A DNA stretch of 64,000 bases, taken from positions 62,001-126,000 of the forward strand of contig CAVZTR010000012.1 in the NCBI GenBank assembly GCA_963778225.1, written 5' to 3'. Below are positions 18,657-27,299 of this stretch, in pieces. The notes beneath the pieces are model-generated. The model did no database searches. It worked only from the letters and a program-made list of their open reading frames with translations, and was not told the DNA's origin. Source of the stretch: JAGVSR01 sp963778225. Lineage in GTDB: Bacteria; Pseudomonadota; Alphaproteobacteria; Rhizobiales; Hyphomicrobiaceae. Within the stretch, counting starts at the first letter, position 1. Each line of letters starts with the position of its first letter. Position numbers and translations under genes: made by a program.

Positions 18657-19328
18657 TCAGAAAACAAACCGGCGAACAGGCTCGAAGCCGGGAAGAAACG
18701 GCGCGCTGGCATCGAAACCGTCGCGTTCCGACACTGCGTTGCCGCTGCGCTGCCAGACAGCGGCGCGGCCCGTCCGACCATCCGAGACAATGGCGACCAG
18801 CCGGCCACCGTCCTTGAGTTGTCCCAGCAGGGCGTCAGGCAGGGCGGCGACCGCTCCTTCGATGACGATGGCATCGAACGGACCCTCGGCGGGATAGCCA
18901 GCCGGCAGGTTTCCATGGATGACAGCGACGTTGTCGGCACCGAGCGTCTGGAGCACACGGGTTGCTTCCTGCGCGAGCGCCAACTCGCTTTCGAGTGCGA
19001 CAACCGTCTGCGCCAGGCGGCCCAGGATGGCTGAGGAGTACCCGGTGCCGCAGCCGATATCGAGAACAACGTCCGTGGGCTCGATGGAGGCCAGTTGCAG
19101 CAGCTTTGCAAACGTGCGCGGAGCGAGCAGCACCCGGGAGGAGGAAGCGGAGCCCGGCACGTCGAGGGGCAGGTCGATGTCGAGGTAGGCAAGGCTACGG
19201 CGGGCCGCGGAGACGAATGCTTCGCGCGGGACGGCGTTCATTGCGCGCGGGATGCGCCGATCGGTGACGTCGCTGGGGCGGACCTGCGATTCCACCATGT
19301 TCTGGCGTTGGAGCGAGAGATCGGACAT
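18657..19328 (-). CDS. protein-L-isoaspartate O-methyltransferase family protein
   Basis: A SAM-dependent methyltransferase of the PCMT family, 223 residues from MSDLSLQRQNMVESQVRP. The SAM site is VLDIGCGTGYSSAILG with the acidic motif VVALESELA and the PCMT-specific stretch FDAIVIEGAVAALPDAL. It belongs to the shorter alphaproteobacterial branch that begins QRQNMVESQ and regularly precedes tolC. Repair of isoaspartyl residues is the family role but has been questioned for this branch. The open frame upstream to 19526 is not typical coding sequence. Confidence 0.88.
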   Translation of the reverse strand: MSDLSLQRQNMVESQVRPSDVTDRRIPRAMNAVPREAFVSAARRSLAYLDIDLPLDVPGSASSSRVLLAPRTFAKLLQLASIEPTDVVLDIGCGTGYSSAILGRLAQTVVALESELALAQEATRVLQTLGADNVAVIHGNLPAGYPAEGPFDAIVIEGAVAALPDALLGQLKDGGRLVAIVSDGRTGRAAVWQRSGNAVSERDGFDASAPFLPGFEPVRRFVF

Positions 19329-19579
19329 CTGCGGTACCCATTGGCTTGGACGCGGGCGCACCCTAGTGCGGTCCATTGCTTCGCCCCATACCGCAATTTG
19401 CCCTAGCTCACCACGTCCGCAGGCACGATGAGCAACTCTTTTCCCGCCGTCGCATGCCTTCCCTTGTGCCGCCTTCACCTCCCGTGCTAGATGCCGGCTC
19501 TCCGGATCAGGACCCGCCCGGCACATTTCCGAAAGTCGGATTGCACCGGCTTTTGCGAGGCGGCCCTCCCCGGATCAGA

Positions 19580-19653
19580 GGCCACGTGGCGGAGTGGTGA
19601 CGCAGCGGACTGCAAATCCGCGTACCCCGGTTCAATTCCGGGCGTGGCCTCCA
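19580..19653 (+). tRNA. tRNA-Cys (GCA)
   Basis: A 74-base cloverleaf: acceptor GGCCACG pairs with CGTGGCC, discriminator T and an encoded CCA. The anticodon stem-loop CGGACTGCAAATCCG gives anticodon GCA; the T-arm reads CCCGG-TTCAATT-CCGGG. It sits 147 bases upstream of tRNA-Asn. Confidence 0.97.
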
Positions 19654-19799
19654 ATTCTAATCGGTAAATCCTAGCGTTACGGACTTTCGGCGCGCATGCG
19701 TGGCGGGGCTTGCACACTCGTGTGGGCGCGCGACGGAAAAGTACTTCTCTCACCGGTTTGGTTCTGCTAATCACCCCCGGCGCGCTCAGGCGTGTCTGT

Positions 19800-19874
19800 T
19801 CCGCGGTAGCTCAGTGGTAGAGCATCCGACTGTTAATCGGACGGTCGTAGGTTCGAGCCCTACCCGCGGAGCCA
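19800..19874 (+). tRNA. tRNA-Asn (GTT)
   Basis: A 75-base cloverleaf: acceptor TCCGCGG/CCGCGGA, discriminator G and encoded CCA; D-arm GCTCAGTGGTAGAGC; anticodon arm TCCGA-CTGTTAA-TCGGA with anticodon GTT; T-arm GTAGG-TTCGAGC-CCTAC. Confidence 0.97.
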
Positions 19875-19904
19875 GCTTCTTCTTCTGAGACAGCCTTGAA
19901 ATAG

Positions 19905-19936
19905 CAAAATCGCCAAACCGTGGCCGGTCTGGCGAT
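19905..19936 (-). terminator. rho-independent terminator of the L,D-transpeptidase gene
   Basis: Eleven-base stem ATCGCCA(A/G)ACC with one mismatch and a short G/C loop, followed on the minus strand by TTTTG. It lies about 40 bases past the L,D-transpeptidase stop and separates it from the convergent tRNA-Asn gene. Confidence 0.75.
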
Positions 19937-19975
19937 CAATTGCGTTTGCGGATGCGAGGGGCTAGGTCCGGATCC

Positions 19976-21367
19976 TCAGGGGGCCAAACCGCCGGAGGGC
20001 GGCGGAGGGGCATCCGGATCAACCGCCTTGGCCGCTTCGGCGAAGGGCTGGCCGTCACGGTTGTAGATGTCGGTGCGGAACTGCACCGAGCCGTTCTCTT
20101 CCGCCCAAGCGGTGATGTAGGCGAAGTAGACAGGGATGGGGCGGGTGAGTTGAAGATCGACCGGCAATCCGCCTTCGATCACGGCGTCGACCTGGCCGGG
20201 GTTTTCCCAGCCGGGTTCGTATTTCGCGATCCATGAGACCAGCTTGAACACGTCCTGCACGCGCACGCAGCCGGCGCTGAAGGCGCGGGCCCGCTGATCA
20301 AAGAGCGTCTTCAGAGGTGTGTCGTGCATATAGACACCATGCTCGTTCTGCATGTCGATGCGCACGAGGCCGAGGGCGTTCTGTGGTCCGGGTTCCTGAC
20401 GCAGCTTCACCTTCGATGAGTCCGCCGTCGACCAGTCGATTGCCGTTGCATCGATCTCGGGACCGTTGAAGTCGTTCATGACGACCCTGATCTTTTCCTT
20501 CTCGAGGTATTCCGGTTCCTTCACCAGACGCGGGAAGACATCGAGCTGGGCGACGCTGTCGGGGACGCGCCAGTGGGGGAAAAAGTTGAGCGCCTTGATC
20601 GTGGCGCGCAGCTCAGGCGTTTCACGCTGCTGGCGCCCGACGACCACGCGGTGACGCTGCGCAACTTCATAACGCTCGACGGCTTCAAGTTGAAACCCCG
20701 GCGCGTTGACGAGGACGTAGCGTTCTTCGATCGGCTGCTGGAGGAGCGCAAAAATGCGCTGACGATTGAGTTCGAGTTGCTTCAGTCGCTGATCGGCGGA
20801 GACATTCAGGGCCGCGAGCGTCGGCTGATCGACGCGTCCGCTGACGCGCAGACCATGGCGTTCCTGGAAGCGGCGGACGGCTTCTTCGGTCGTGCTGTCG
20901 AAATTAAAGTCTTCGAACCCCGAACTGGAGCCCTTGAGTTCACCGGTCGCGCGAAGACGGCGGCGCAGCACGGGCAGGCGTTCGTCGTCGTCACCGGGGC
21001 GCATCATGCGATTGCCGGGGACCTGCGGCCAGCCACCCTTGTTGGCGATAGCTTGATACTGGACGATGGCCTTGTCGATGAAGGCAATCATCTCGTCACT
21101 GCGTATCGGAGCCGAGCCGGGACGAAGGTCATTTACGACGTCGGGCTTGATCGGCGTGCGCTCGGTGGTGCGCTTGCCGGAGAAATCCGGTGTTCCAAAC
21201 CCTTGGATGCCGTCCCACCATGTTTCGGCGCCCGCATTGCTCGATGGCGGGACGAATAACATCATCGCTGCGATCAGGGCGGCGGCGCCTGCTCGCTGGA
21301 TGCGAATGGAGAGCACGCGTGCGAAGCCTTTGGCGGCCGTGCGCGGCGTGGGCGTCACGTCATGCAT
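19976..21367 (-). CDS. L,D-transpeptidase (YkuD) family protein with peptidoglycan-binding domain
   Basis: A periplasmic enzyme that makes 3-3 peptidoglycan crosslinks or attaches proteins to the wall, 463 residues. After a signal anchor (AGAALIAAMMLFVPPSSNAGA), a peptidoglycan-binding repeat is seen at EAVRRFQERHGLRVSGRVDQPTLAALN, then the YkuD domain with YMHDTPLKTLF and the catalytic AFSAGCVRV. This long architecture matches the YcbB/LdtD-like group. The ATG at 21367 is preceded by TTGGAA; earlier in-frame starts lack a site. A candidate LdtR-type regulator lies at 30.8 kb. Confidence 0.92.
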   Translation of the reverse strand: MHDVTPTPRTAAKGFARVLSIRIQRAGAAALIAAMMLFVPPSSNAGAETWWDGIQGFGTPDFSGKRTTERTPIKPDVVNDLRPGSAPIRSDEMIAFIDKAIVQYQAIANKGGWPQVPGNRMMRPGDDDERLPVLRRRLRATGELKGSSSGFEDFNFDSTTEEAVRRFQERHGLRVSGRVDQPTLAALNVSADQRLKQLELNRQRIFALLQQPIEERYVLVNAPGFQLEAVERYEVAQRHRVVVGRQQRETPELRATIKALNFFPHWRVPDSVAQLDVFPRLVKEPEYLEKEKIRVVMNDFNGPEIDATAIDWSTADSSKVKLRQEPGPQNALGLVRIDMQNEHGVYMHDTPLKTLFDQRARAFSAGCVRVQDVFKLVSWIAKYEPGWENPGQVDAVIEGGLPVDLQLTRPIPVYFAYITAWAEENGSVQFRTDIYNRDGQPFAEAAKAVDPDAPPPPSGGLAP

Positions 21368-21575
21368 TTCCAACAAATCTTTCCCTCGCGTCGGCGGAAC
21401 CAACTGTTTCTGGTTCGGCTCACACCGCCGTTCAATCTTGCGACGCAGCACTCCGTCAAGGATGTGGCCAAAGGAAGGTCATGGCGCAAGGCGTTCCGGG
21501 ACACAGCTCCTCGAACAAAACGCAAATTCTCGTGCAAAAGCCGTGGTGTGCGGCGAAGCGCCCCCGCTCGATTGA

Positions 21576-22571
21576 TCAGAAATGCTCCCAGCCTGCCGGC
21601 ACGAGGGGCCGATCACCATCGATTGTCCGCAGGAGCAGACCTGGTGCCTCAGTAATCCTGCCTATCCGTGTGACAGGCGTTCCTGCCGTTGCGGCCCACG
21701 TCCTGATTTCGGCTTCGTGTTCGTGTGAGGCCACGAACAGCAGTTCGTAATCGTCGCCGCCGCTCAAAATCAGCCGATCGATCGAAGGATCGGCGCTGGC
21801 GAGACGGCGGACCGCGGGAGAGACAGGAAGCAGAGCGCGTTCGATCAGCGCGCCGGCTGAGGATGCGGCGGCGAGGCGGCCCAAATCCTTGGCGAGGCCG
21901 TCGGAAAGGTCCATGGCGGCGGTCGCGACGCGCCGGAGCAGCGGGGCTATGTCGAGGCGCGGTTGAGGCCGCAGGTAGCGCGCAATCAGTTCCGCGCGCT
22001 CGTTGGAGCCTAACGGCCATTCGCGGGCGTCTTCATCGCCGCGGCGCAGCTTCAAGCCGCAGGCCGCGTCGCCGAGGGTTCCGGTTACGAACAGGTCATC
22101 GCCGGGGCGGGCGCCGTCGCGGGTGAGGCGAAAGCCTGCCGGCACGTCGCCGATCGCCGTGATCGTGACGGTCATGGGACCGGGGCGCCGATCCGTGTCG
22201 CCGCCGGAGAGGACGATGCCGAACGCGGATTGGGCGTCGGCGAGACCGCTGGCAAAGCGCTCCATGAAGGCGTGCGTCGGCGCATCGGGAAACGAAAGCG
22301 CCATTTGGTACACACGGGGCGTCGCCGCGCTGGCGGCGAGGTCGGAGATATTCACGGCCAATGCTTTCCAGGCAATATCTTCCGGCCGATCATCCGGGAA
22401 AAAATGCACGCCGGCGGCGATGGCGTCCGTGGATATGACGAGGTCTGTTCCGGGAGAGGGGGAGAAGATCGCGCAATCGTCGCGCAAACCGAAGGCACCC
22501 TCGTTGGCGCGGGCGAGCGGCGCCAGATAGGTGCGGATCAGTTCCTCTTCGCTCGTAATTGAGCCGGACAC
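21576..22571 (-). CDS. thiL: thiamine-monophosphate kinase
   Basis: Phosphorylates thiamine monophosphate to thiamine diphosphate, the last step of that pathway. N-terminal motif EEELIRTYLAPLAR, Mg-ATP site RDDCAIFSP and STDAIAAGVHF, then GDVPAGFRLTRDGARPGDDLFVTGTLGDAA and the C-terminal SGGDDYELLFVA are all ThiL signatures. The start taken is GTG at 22571 with GGGAG eight bases upstream; a GTG at 22586 would add five residues but has no ribosome site. It is the last gene of the nrdR-rib-nusB operon. Confidence 0.92.
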   Translation of the reverse strand: MSGSITSEEELIRTYLAPLARANEGAFGLRDDCAIFSPSPGTDLVISTDAIAAGVHFFPDDRPEDIAWKALAVNISDLAASAATPRVYQMALSFPDAPTHAFMERFASGLADAQSAFGIVLSGGDTDRRPGPMTVTITAIGDVPAGFRLTRDGARPGDDLFVTGTLGDAACGLKLRRGDEDAREWPLGSNERAELIARYLRPQPRLDIAPLLRRVATAAMDLSDGLAKDLGRLAAASSAGALIERALLPVSPAVRRLASADPSIDRLILSGGDDYELLFVASHEHEAEIRTWAATAGTPVTRIGRITEAPGLLLRTIDGDRPLVPAGWEHF

Positions 22572-22623
22572 GGCGCTATCTCCCACACGTCAGAACCGCG
22601 CGCGAGCGTGTCCGGTTCCGGAC

Positions 22624-23154
22624 TCATTTGCCGACGGAGCCCTTGCGCTCGAATTCATCGGCGCGCAGTTTGCGGGCGATCTTGTCGAGCACGCCGTTGA
22701 CGACGCGCGGCTCATCCTCGTCGAAGAACGCGTGCGCGACGTTGATGTATTCATTGATCACCACGCGGCCCGGCACGTCGCGGCGTTCGAGAAGTTCGAA
22801 TGAGCCCGCACGCAGAATGGCGCGTAGGATTGCATCGACGCGAACGAGGCGCCAGCCGGCGGCGAGCTGCTCGTGGACCATCGGATCGATGTCGCGCTGG
22901 CGGCGGACGACGCCGTGCACGATCTCGGAGAAGAACGTGGCGTCGGCTTCTTCCAGATCTGCGGCCGCGTCATCCTCTTCGCGAGGCGCGGCATCATCCG
23001 GCTTGTTGAAGCGCAAGCGCTCGAATTCGTCGACGACTTCGGAGACGTCTGCACCTGCCAATTCCATTTGATACAGCGCTTGCACAGCACCCATGCGCGC
23101 CTTGGATCGCGGCGTGGCGCCTTTGGCTGCGGATTTTTTAGGAACAGCGGTCAT
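22624..23154 (-). CDS. nusB: transcription antitermination factor NusB
   Basis: RNA-binding antitermination protein acting with NusE/S10 at boxA in rRNA operons, 176 residues. Recognisable helices are ARMGAVQALYQMELAG, DPMVHEQLAAGWRLVRVDAILRAILRAGSFELL and VPGRVVINEYINVAHAFFDEDEPRVVNGVLDKIA. The start codon overlaps the ribH stop in an ATGA, indicating translational coupling. ribH-nusB-thiL is a widespread gene order. Confidence 0.95.
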   Translation of the reverse strand: MTAVPKKSAAKGATPRSKARMGAVQALYQMELAGADVSEVVDEFERLRFNKPDDAAPREEDDAAADLEEADATFFSEIVHGVVRRQRDIDPMVHEQLAAGWRLVRVDAILRAILRAGSFELLERRDVPGRVVINEYINVAHAFFDEDEPRVVNGVLDKIARKLRADEFERKGSVGK

Positions 23155-23666
23155 GCGGATGCCCCCGCAAAACCCTGCTTCAGCGCGATAAGGCCGAGGC
23201 ATGCGCGTGCAGCATCTCCGCCCTTGCCCGAAGGTTGGCCGCCGGCTGCGCGTGCCAGCGCCTGCTCGCGTGTGTCCACGGTGAGGATGGCGTTGCCGAC
23301 TGGAATTGAGTGACGGATGGCGGTCTCCATAAGCCAATGATTGGCGTTGTTGCAGACAATATCGTAGTGCGAGGTCTCGCCGCGAACCACGCATCCGAGC
23401 GCGATGGCGCCCGCGTAGCGCTTGCCTTCGCCGCCAATCGCACCTGCTGCGACGGCGGCTGCGAGGGCCTGGGGTATTTCGAGTGCACCGGCGACCGAGA
23501 CACGGTCGGCATCGCAGCCGTTGTCTGCGAGGACCGTCAGCGTGCTGGCGAGCAAGTGGCCATTGATCTCAGCGTAATACGGCGACTCGATGATCAAGAC
23601 GCGCACGCCGCGCGCCAAGGCCAGCGTTCCGGCCGCAGTGCGTTCATCTTCGGAGCGGTCAACCAT
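23151..23666 (-). CDS. ribH: 6,7-dimethyl-8-ribityllumazine synthase
   Basis: Penultimate riboflavin enzyme, condensing 5-amino-6-ribitylaminouracil with dihydroxybutanone phosphate; 171 residues. Signatures: ARGVRVLIIESPYYAEI, VAGALEIPQAL, ALGCVVRGETSHYDIVCNNA and SIPVGNAILTVDTREQALARA. It is five bases after ribB and overlaps nusB by four bases. Confidence 0.95.
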   Translation of the reverse strand: MVDRSEDERTAAGTLALARGVRVLIIESPYYAEINGHLLASTLTVLADNGCDADRVSVAGALEIPQALAAAVAAGAIGGEGKRYAGAIALGCVVRGETSHYDIVCNNANHWLMETAIRHSIPVGNAILTVDTREQALARAAGGQPSGKGGDAARACLGLIALKQGFAGASA

Positions 23667-23671
23667 GGGTG

Positions 23672-24835
23672 CTACTCGATCGCTCGGGTTTCGACGATGC
23701 GAAGACCGAAGGCTTCGACGCCGATGTAGACCTGCTCGGGCGAATTGGTGAGGAGCACCATGTCGCGGACGCCGAGATCGCGGAGGATCTGCGAGCCAAT
23801 TCCGGTTTCGACCTGGCGGCGGTTGACGGGGGATGCGCCGCTGCCGGCTCTACGGCGGCTGATCCAGTCGGATACGCTCTTGGCGCCAAGATCGCGGATG
23901 AGCACGACGACACCGCGGCCTTCGCGCTCGATGATGCGCATCGACTTGGCAATGGCGCTTTCGCCATCCTTGGTTTCGCCGAGGCCCAAAAGATCGGCCG
24001 GCACATTGACGGCATGCACGCGCACGAGCACGGGATCCGTGCCGTTGTTGATGTTGCCTTTCACGATCGCCAGATGTTCGGCGTGGTCGACGGTCGTCGC
24101 ATAGACCTTGAGTTCGAACGACCCGCCGAAGGCGCTGTCGAAACGCGTTTCCGCCACGCGTTCGACGAGGCGATCGTTTCTCAAACGGTAGGCGATCAGA
24201 TCCTCGATGGTGCCGATCTTCAATCTGTGAAGGTTGGCGAATTCGACGAGGTCGGGCATGCGTGCCATGTGGCCGTCGTCGTTCATGATCTCGCAGATGA
24301 CGGCGCTCGGCGCGAGGCCGGCGAGCTTGGCGAGATCGACGGAGGCTTCCGTGTGGCCGGCGCGGATCAGCACGCCGCCGTCGCGTGCAATCAACGGGAA
24401 GACGTGGCCAGGCGAGACGATGTCTTCCGCGCTCTTGGTGGGATCGATGGCCGTGGAGATGGTGCGGGCGCGATCATGGGCGGAGATGCCGGTGGAGATG
24501 CCTTCGCGGGCTTCGATCGACTGGGTGAAGGCGGTGCGGTTGCGCGAGCCGTTGTTGCGCACCATCATCTCAAGGCCGAGGACTTCCGCGCGGGCGGGCG
24601 TCAGCGCAAGGCAGATGAGGCCGCGGCCGTATTTGGCCATGAAGTTGACGGCGTCGGGTGTCGCCATCTGCGCGGCAATCACAAGATCGCCTTCGTTTTC
24701 ACGATCTTCCGCATCGACGAGCACGACCATGCGCCCGTTCTGCAGTTCCTCGACGATTTCGTGCGTCGGGGATACGGCGGACACTGGCTTGGGCGTAACA
24801 GCCGAACTGAGGCCGCTCGACTTCGGTGCACTCAC
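23672..24835 (-). CDS. ribB: 3,4-dihydroxy-2-butanone-4-phosphate synthase with degenerate GTP-cyclohydrolase-II-like domain (RibBX type)
   Basis: A 387-residue two-domain protein. The N-terminal domain is a complete DHBP synthase (VVLVDAEDRENEGDLVIAAQ, GRGLICLALTPARAEVL, VSPGHVFPLIARDGGVLIRAGHTEASVDLAKLAG). The C-terminal domain resembles GTP cyclohydrolase II but contains no cysteine, so the three zinc ligands (CLTGD...RCDCG in RibA) are missing, and GTPCH-II activity is not expected. The GTG start at 24835 overlaps the ribE stop (GTGA). An in-frame extension to 24922 is shadow. True GTPCH-II must be encoded elsewhere. Confidence 0.92.
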   Translation of the reverse strand: MSAPKSSGLSSAVTPKPVSAVSPTHEIVEELQNGRMVVLVDAEDRENEGDLVIAAQMATPDAVNFMAKYGRGLICLALTPARAEVLGLEMMVRNNGSRNRTAFTQSIEAREGISTGISAHDRARTISTAIDPTKSAEDIVSPGHVFPLIARDGGVLIRAGHTEASVDLAKLAGLAPSAVICEIMNDDGHMARMPDLVEFANLHRLKIGTIEDLIAYRLRNDRLVERVAETRFDSAFGGSFELKVYATTVDHAEHLAIVKGNINNGTDPVLVRVHAVNVPADLLGLGETKDGESAIAKSMRIIEREGRGVVVLIRDLGAKSVSDWISRRRAGSGASPVNRRQVETGIGSQILRDLGVRDMVLLTNSPEQVYIGVEAFGLRIVETRAIE

Positions 24836-25425
24836 GGGCGGAACTCCAGAAGCCGCGCGACGTAGCGCGCGAACATATCGATCTCGAGGTTCACGAGGTC
24901 GCCCGGCTTTTTGCGCCCCCACGTCGTCTGGGTCAAGGTGTGGGGGATCAGATTGATTCCAAAGCGGTTTCCGTCAACCTCGTTGACCGTCAAGGAGGTG
25001 CCGTCCAGGGCCACGGAGCCCTTCGGCGCGATGAAGCGGGCGAGTTCGGGCAAGGCCTCCAGGACGTAGCGCACGCTGTCGCCGTCGGGAACCGCGGATT
25101 GGATGCGTGCGAGGCCGTCCACGTGGCCCGAAACGATATGCCCGCCGAGTTCGTCGCCCGCTCTGAGCGCACGTTCGAGATTGATCGCACGGCCCGGGAT
25201 CCACTCGCCAAGCGTCGTTTTCGATAGCGTTTCGTTGGAGACATCAAGGGTGAAGGCCGAGCCTTTGCCGTCGGGGCGCACGGATGTGACCGTGAGGCAG
25301 ACGCCGTCGCAGCAGATCGAAGCGCCCAGGTCGATGCTCACCGCGTCATAATGCGAACGAATGGCGAAGCGTCCGCCTTCGCGGCCAATGACCTCGCCTA
25401 TATCTGTGATGATGCCAGTGAACAT
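24832..25425 (-). CDS. ribE: riboflavin synthase, alpha chain
   Basis: Dismutates two lumazines to riboflavin, 197 residues. The N-terminal MFTGIITDIGEV is diagnostic, and the two lumazine-binding halves are visible with SICCDGVCLTV and KGSVALDGTSLTVNEV. ATG 25425 follows AGGATCACGACGAC. It lies about 70 bases after ribD and overlaps ribB by four bases. Confidence 0.95.
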   Translation of the reverse strand: MFTGIITDIGEVIGREGGRFAIRSHYDAVSIDLGASICCDGVCLTVTSVRPDGKGSAFTLDVSNETLSKTTLGEWIPGRAINLERALRAGDELGGHIVSGHVDGLARIQSAVPDGDSVRYVLEALPELARFIAPKGSVALDGTSLTVNEVDGNRFGINLIPHTLTQTTWGRKKPGDLVNLEIDMFARYVARLLEFRP

Positions 25426-25496
25426 GTCGTCGTGATCCTGCGGTGCCGGCCCGTGTCCTGGTGCAGCTTTGCGGCCGGCGGGATGGCTGATGTCGC

Positions 25497-26592
25497 TCAG
25501 GCGCTCGTCGGGCGCAAGCGCCACATCGTATCGGAGCCGACGGGGCGGCAATCGGTCTTTTGCAGTGTTAACCTGCCGAGGTGGTTTTGCAGGGCTAAGG
25601 CTGCTTTTTGCGCATCGGGTGGGCCAGCCATGAAAAGCGCCACTTCATCGATGAGGCCGGCGTCAGCAAAGCTGCGCCAGACTTTCGGTCCGCCTTCGAC
25701 GAGCAGTCGCGTGATGCCGCGGGCGGCCAGCATTTCGAGCACGGCGGGAATGCGATCGTCGGGCAATTCGAGGACGTCTGCGCCGGCTGTGGACTAGGTC
25801 GTGATCGAAGGGCCGTGCTGCTTCCGCGCGCACGATCAGCACCGGTGCTTGGGATGCGGTTGCGAATAGCTTCGCGGACGGATCGAGCGCGGCGCGGCCA
25901 GCGAGGATGACGCGCACGGGCGAGCGGTTGGCGAGGCCCGGCAGGCGGCAGGTCAGCTCCGGATTATCGGCGCGAAGGGTGCCCGCACCGATGAGGATGG
26001 CGTCAACCTCGGCGCGGAGTTTGTGGCCGGCTGCGCGGGCTTGCGGACCCGTCACCCAGTGCGGGGCGGTGCCGTCGCCGGGGGCGATGCTGCCGTCCGC
26101 GTCGGTGGCGATTTTCAGCGTGACGAACGGGCGCTTGTGCGTGACGCGCAGGATGTGGCCGAGGGTGAGCCAGCGTGCTTCCGGTTCGAGCACGTTCTCG
26201 GTGACAGCAATGCCGGCGGCGCGGAGCTTTGCGATGCCTTGACCAGCCGTGCGCGGGTCGGGATCGCCGGTGCCCAGGACGACGCGGGCAATCCCGGCTG
26301 CGACGATGGCGTCGGCGCATGGTGGCGTCTTGCCGAAGTGCGCGCAGGGTTCGAGCGTGACGTAGAGGGTGGCGCCGCGGGCGCGCGGGCCGGCGCGGCG
26401 GATCGCTTCGGTTTCGGCATGGGGGCGACCGCCGGGCTGTGTCCAGCCGCGCGCAATGACTTCGCCGGTCGCCTCATTTGCGATGACGGCACCGACCGCG
26501 GGATTGGGCGCGGTGTTGCCAAGGCCGCGTGCCGCCATCCGCAGCGCGATGCGCATCATGTCGAGATCGAAGGAAGATGGAGAAGCACTCAT
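25497..26592 (-). pseudogene. ribD: bifunctional riboflavin deaminase/reductase gene, interrupted by a +1 frameshift
   Basis: The N-terminal deaminase domain is intact: NPAVGAV, GGRPHAETEAI, TLEPCAHFGKTPPCADAI (zinc ligands His/Cys/Cys). The reductase domain begins FVTLKIATDADGSIAP and runs to PVLIVRAEAARPFDHD; at about 25785-25797 the frame must move one base to recover AGADVLELPDDRIPAVLEML, ITRLLVEGGPKVWRSF and the stop at 25497. One base removed gives about 364 residues, normal for RibD. The start chosen is ATG 26592; TTG 26622 is possible. As the gene is in an otherwise intact riboflavin operon, an assembly insertion is likely. Confidence 0.88.
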
Positions 26593-26642
26593 GCGGGAGA
26601 GCTTTCCACCGGCCTCAGTCAAATCTCAAGGCTTTGATGAGG

Positions 26643-27134
26643 TTAACTGCCGAGGCGCTTGTGGTGGAGGGGGATGACGGTGCCGTCGCCGGCGATTTCG
26701 CCGAGAACTTCCTGGAAGTCGGCAGCTTCGGTGAAGTCGCGATAGACCGAGGCGAAGCGCACGTAGGCAACGGGATCGAGACCACGCAAGGCTTCCATCA
26801 CGCGCTCGCCGATGATGGAGGATGGGATCTCGGTTTCGCCGGAGCTTTCAAGCTGGCGAACGATGCCGGAGACCATGCGCTCGATGCGATCATCGTCGAT
26901 CGGGCGCTTGCGGGTGGCAATCGTGACCGATTTCATGAGCTTGTCGCGGTCGAAGGTCACCTTGCGGCCGGAGCGCTTGACGACGATGAGTTCGCGCAGT
27001 TGCACGCGCTCGAAGGTTGTGAAGCGACCGCCGCAGTCGGGGCATTCGCGGCGGCGGCGAATCGATGCGTTCTCGTCCGTCGGGCGGCTGTCCTTCACGC
27101 TCGTATTTTCGCAGGCGCAGTAGGGGCAGCGCAT
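26643..27134 (-). CDS. nrdR: transcriptional repressor NrdR
   Basis: Zinc-ribbon/ATP-cone repressor of ribonucleotide-reductase genes, 163 residues. MRCPYCACENTSVKDSRPTDENASIRRRRECPDCGGRFTTFER-type N-terminus has both CxxC knuckles; the ATP-cone reads VVKRSGRKVTFDRDKLMKSV. The start is the family-conserved MRCPYC at 27134. It is first in the riboflavin operon. A likely target is nrdJ, whose upstream region carries an NrdR-like palindrome at 37805-37820. Confidence 0.96.
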   Translation of the reverse strand: MRCPYCACENTSVKDSRPTDENASIRRRRECPDCGGRFTTFERVQLRELIVVKRSGRKVTFDRDKLMKSVTIATRKRPIDDDRIERMVSGIVRQLESSGETEIPSSIIGERVMEALRGLDPVAYVRFASVYRDFTEAADFQEVLGEIAGDGTVIPLHHKRLGS

Positions 27135-27237
27135 CGCTGAGGCCTTTAGAATCGGGATTACGGTGGACCTGTTTAGAGCGTTTGGCTTTGCTTTGTCCCC
27201 TCGCGTCCCTGCAATTCCCCCGCAATACACAGTCATC

Positions 27238-27277
27238 AAAAAGAAAGCGCCGGACGGTTGCCCGTCCGGCGCTTTCT
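27238..27277 (-). terminator. rho-independent terminator of glyA
   Basis: A perfect sixteen-base stem (arms 27242-27257 and 27262-27277, arm AGAAAGCGCCGGACGG) with a four-base loop, followed on the minus strand by a run of five T. It lies 23 bases beyond the glyA stop and insulates the nrdR operon from glyA. Confidence 0.95.
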
Positions 27278-27299
27278 CAATTCAGACCTGCTGGAAAGA

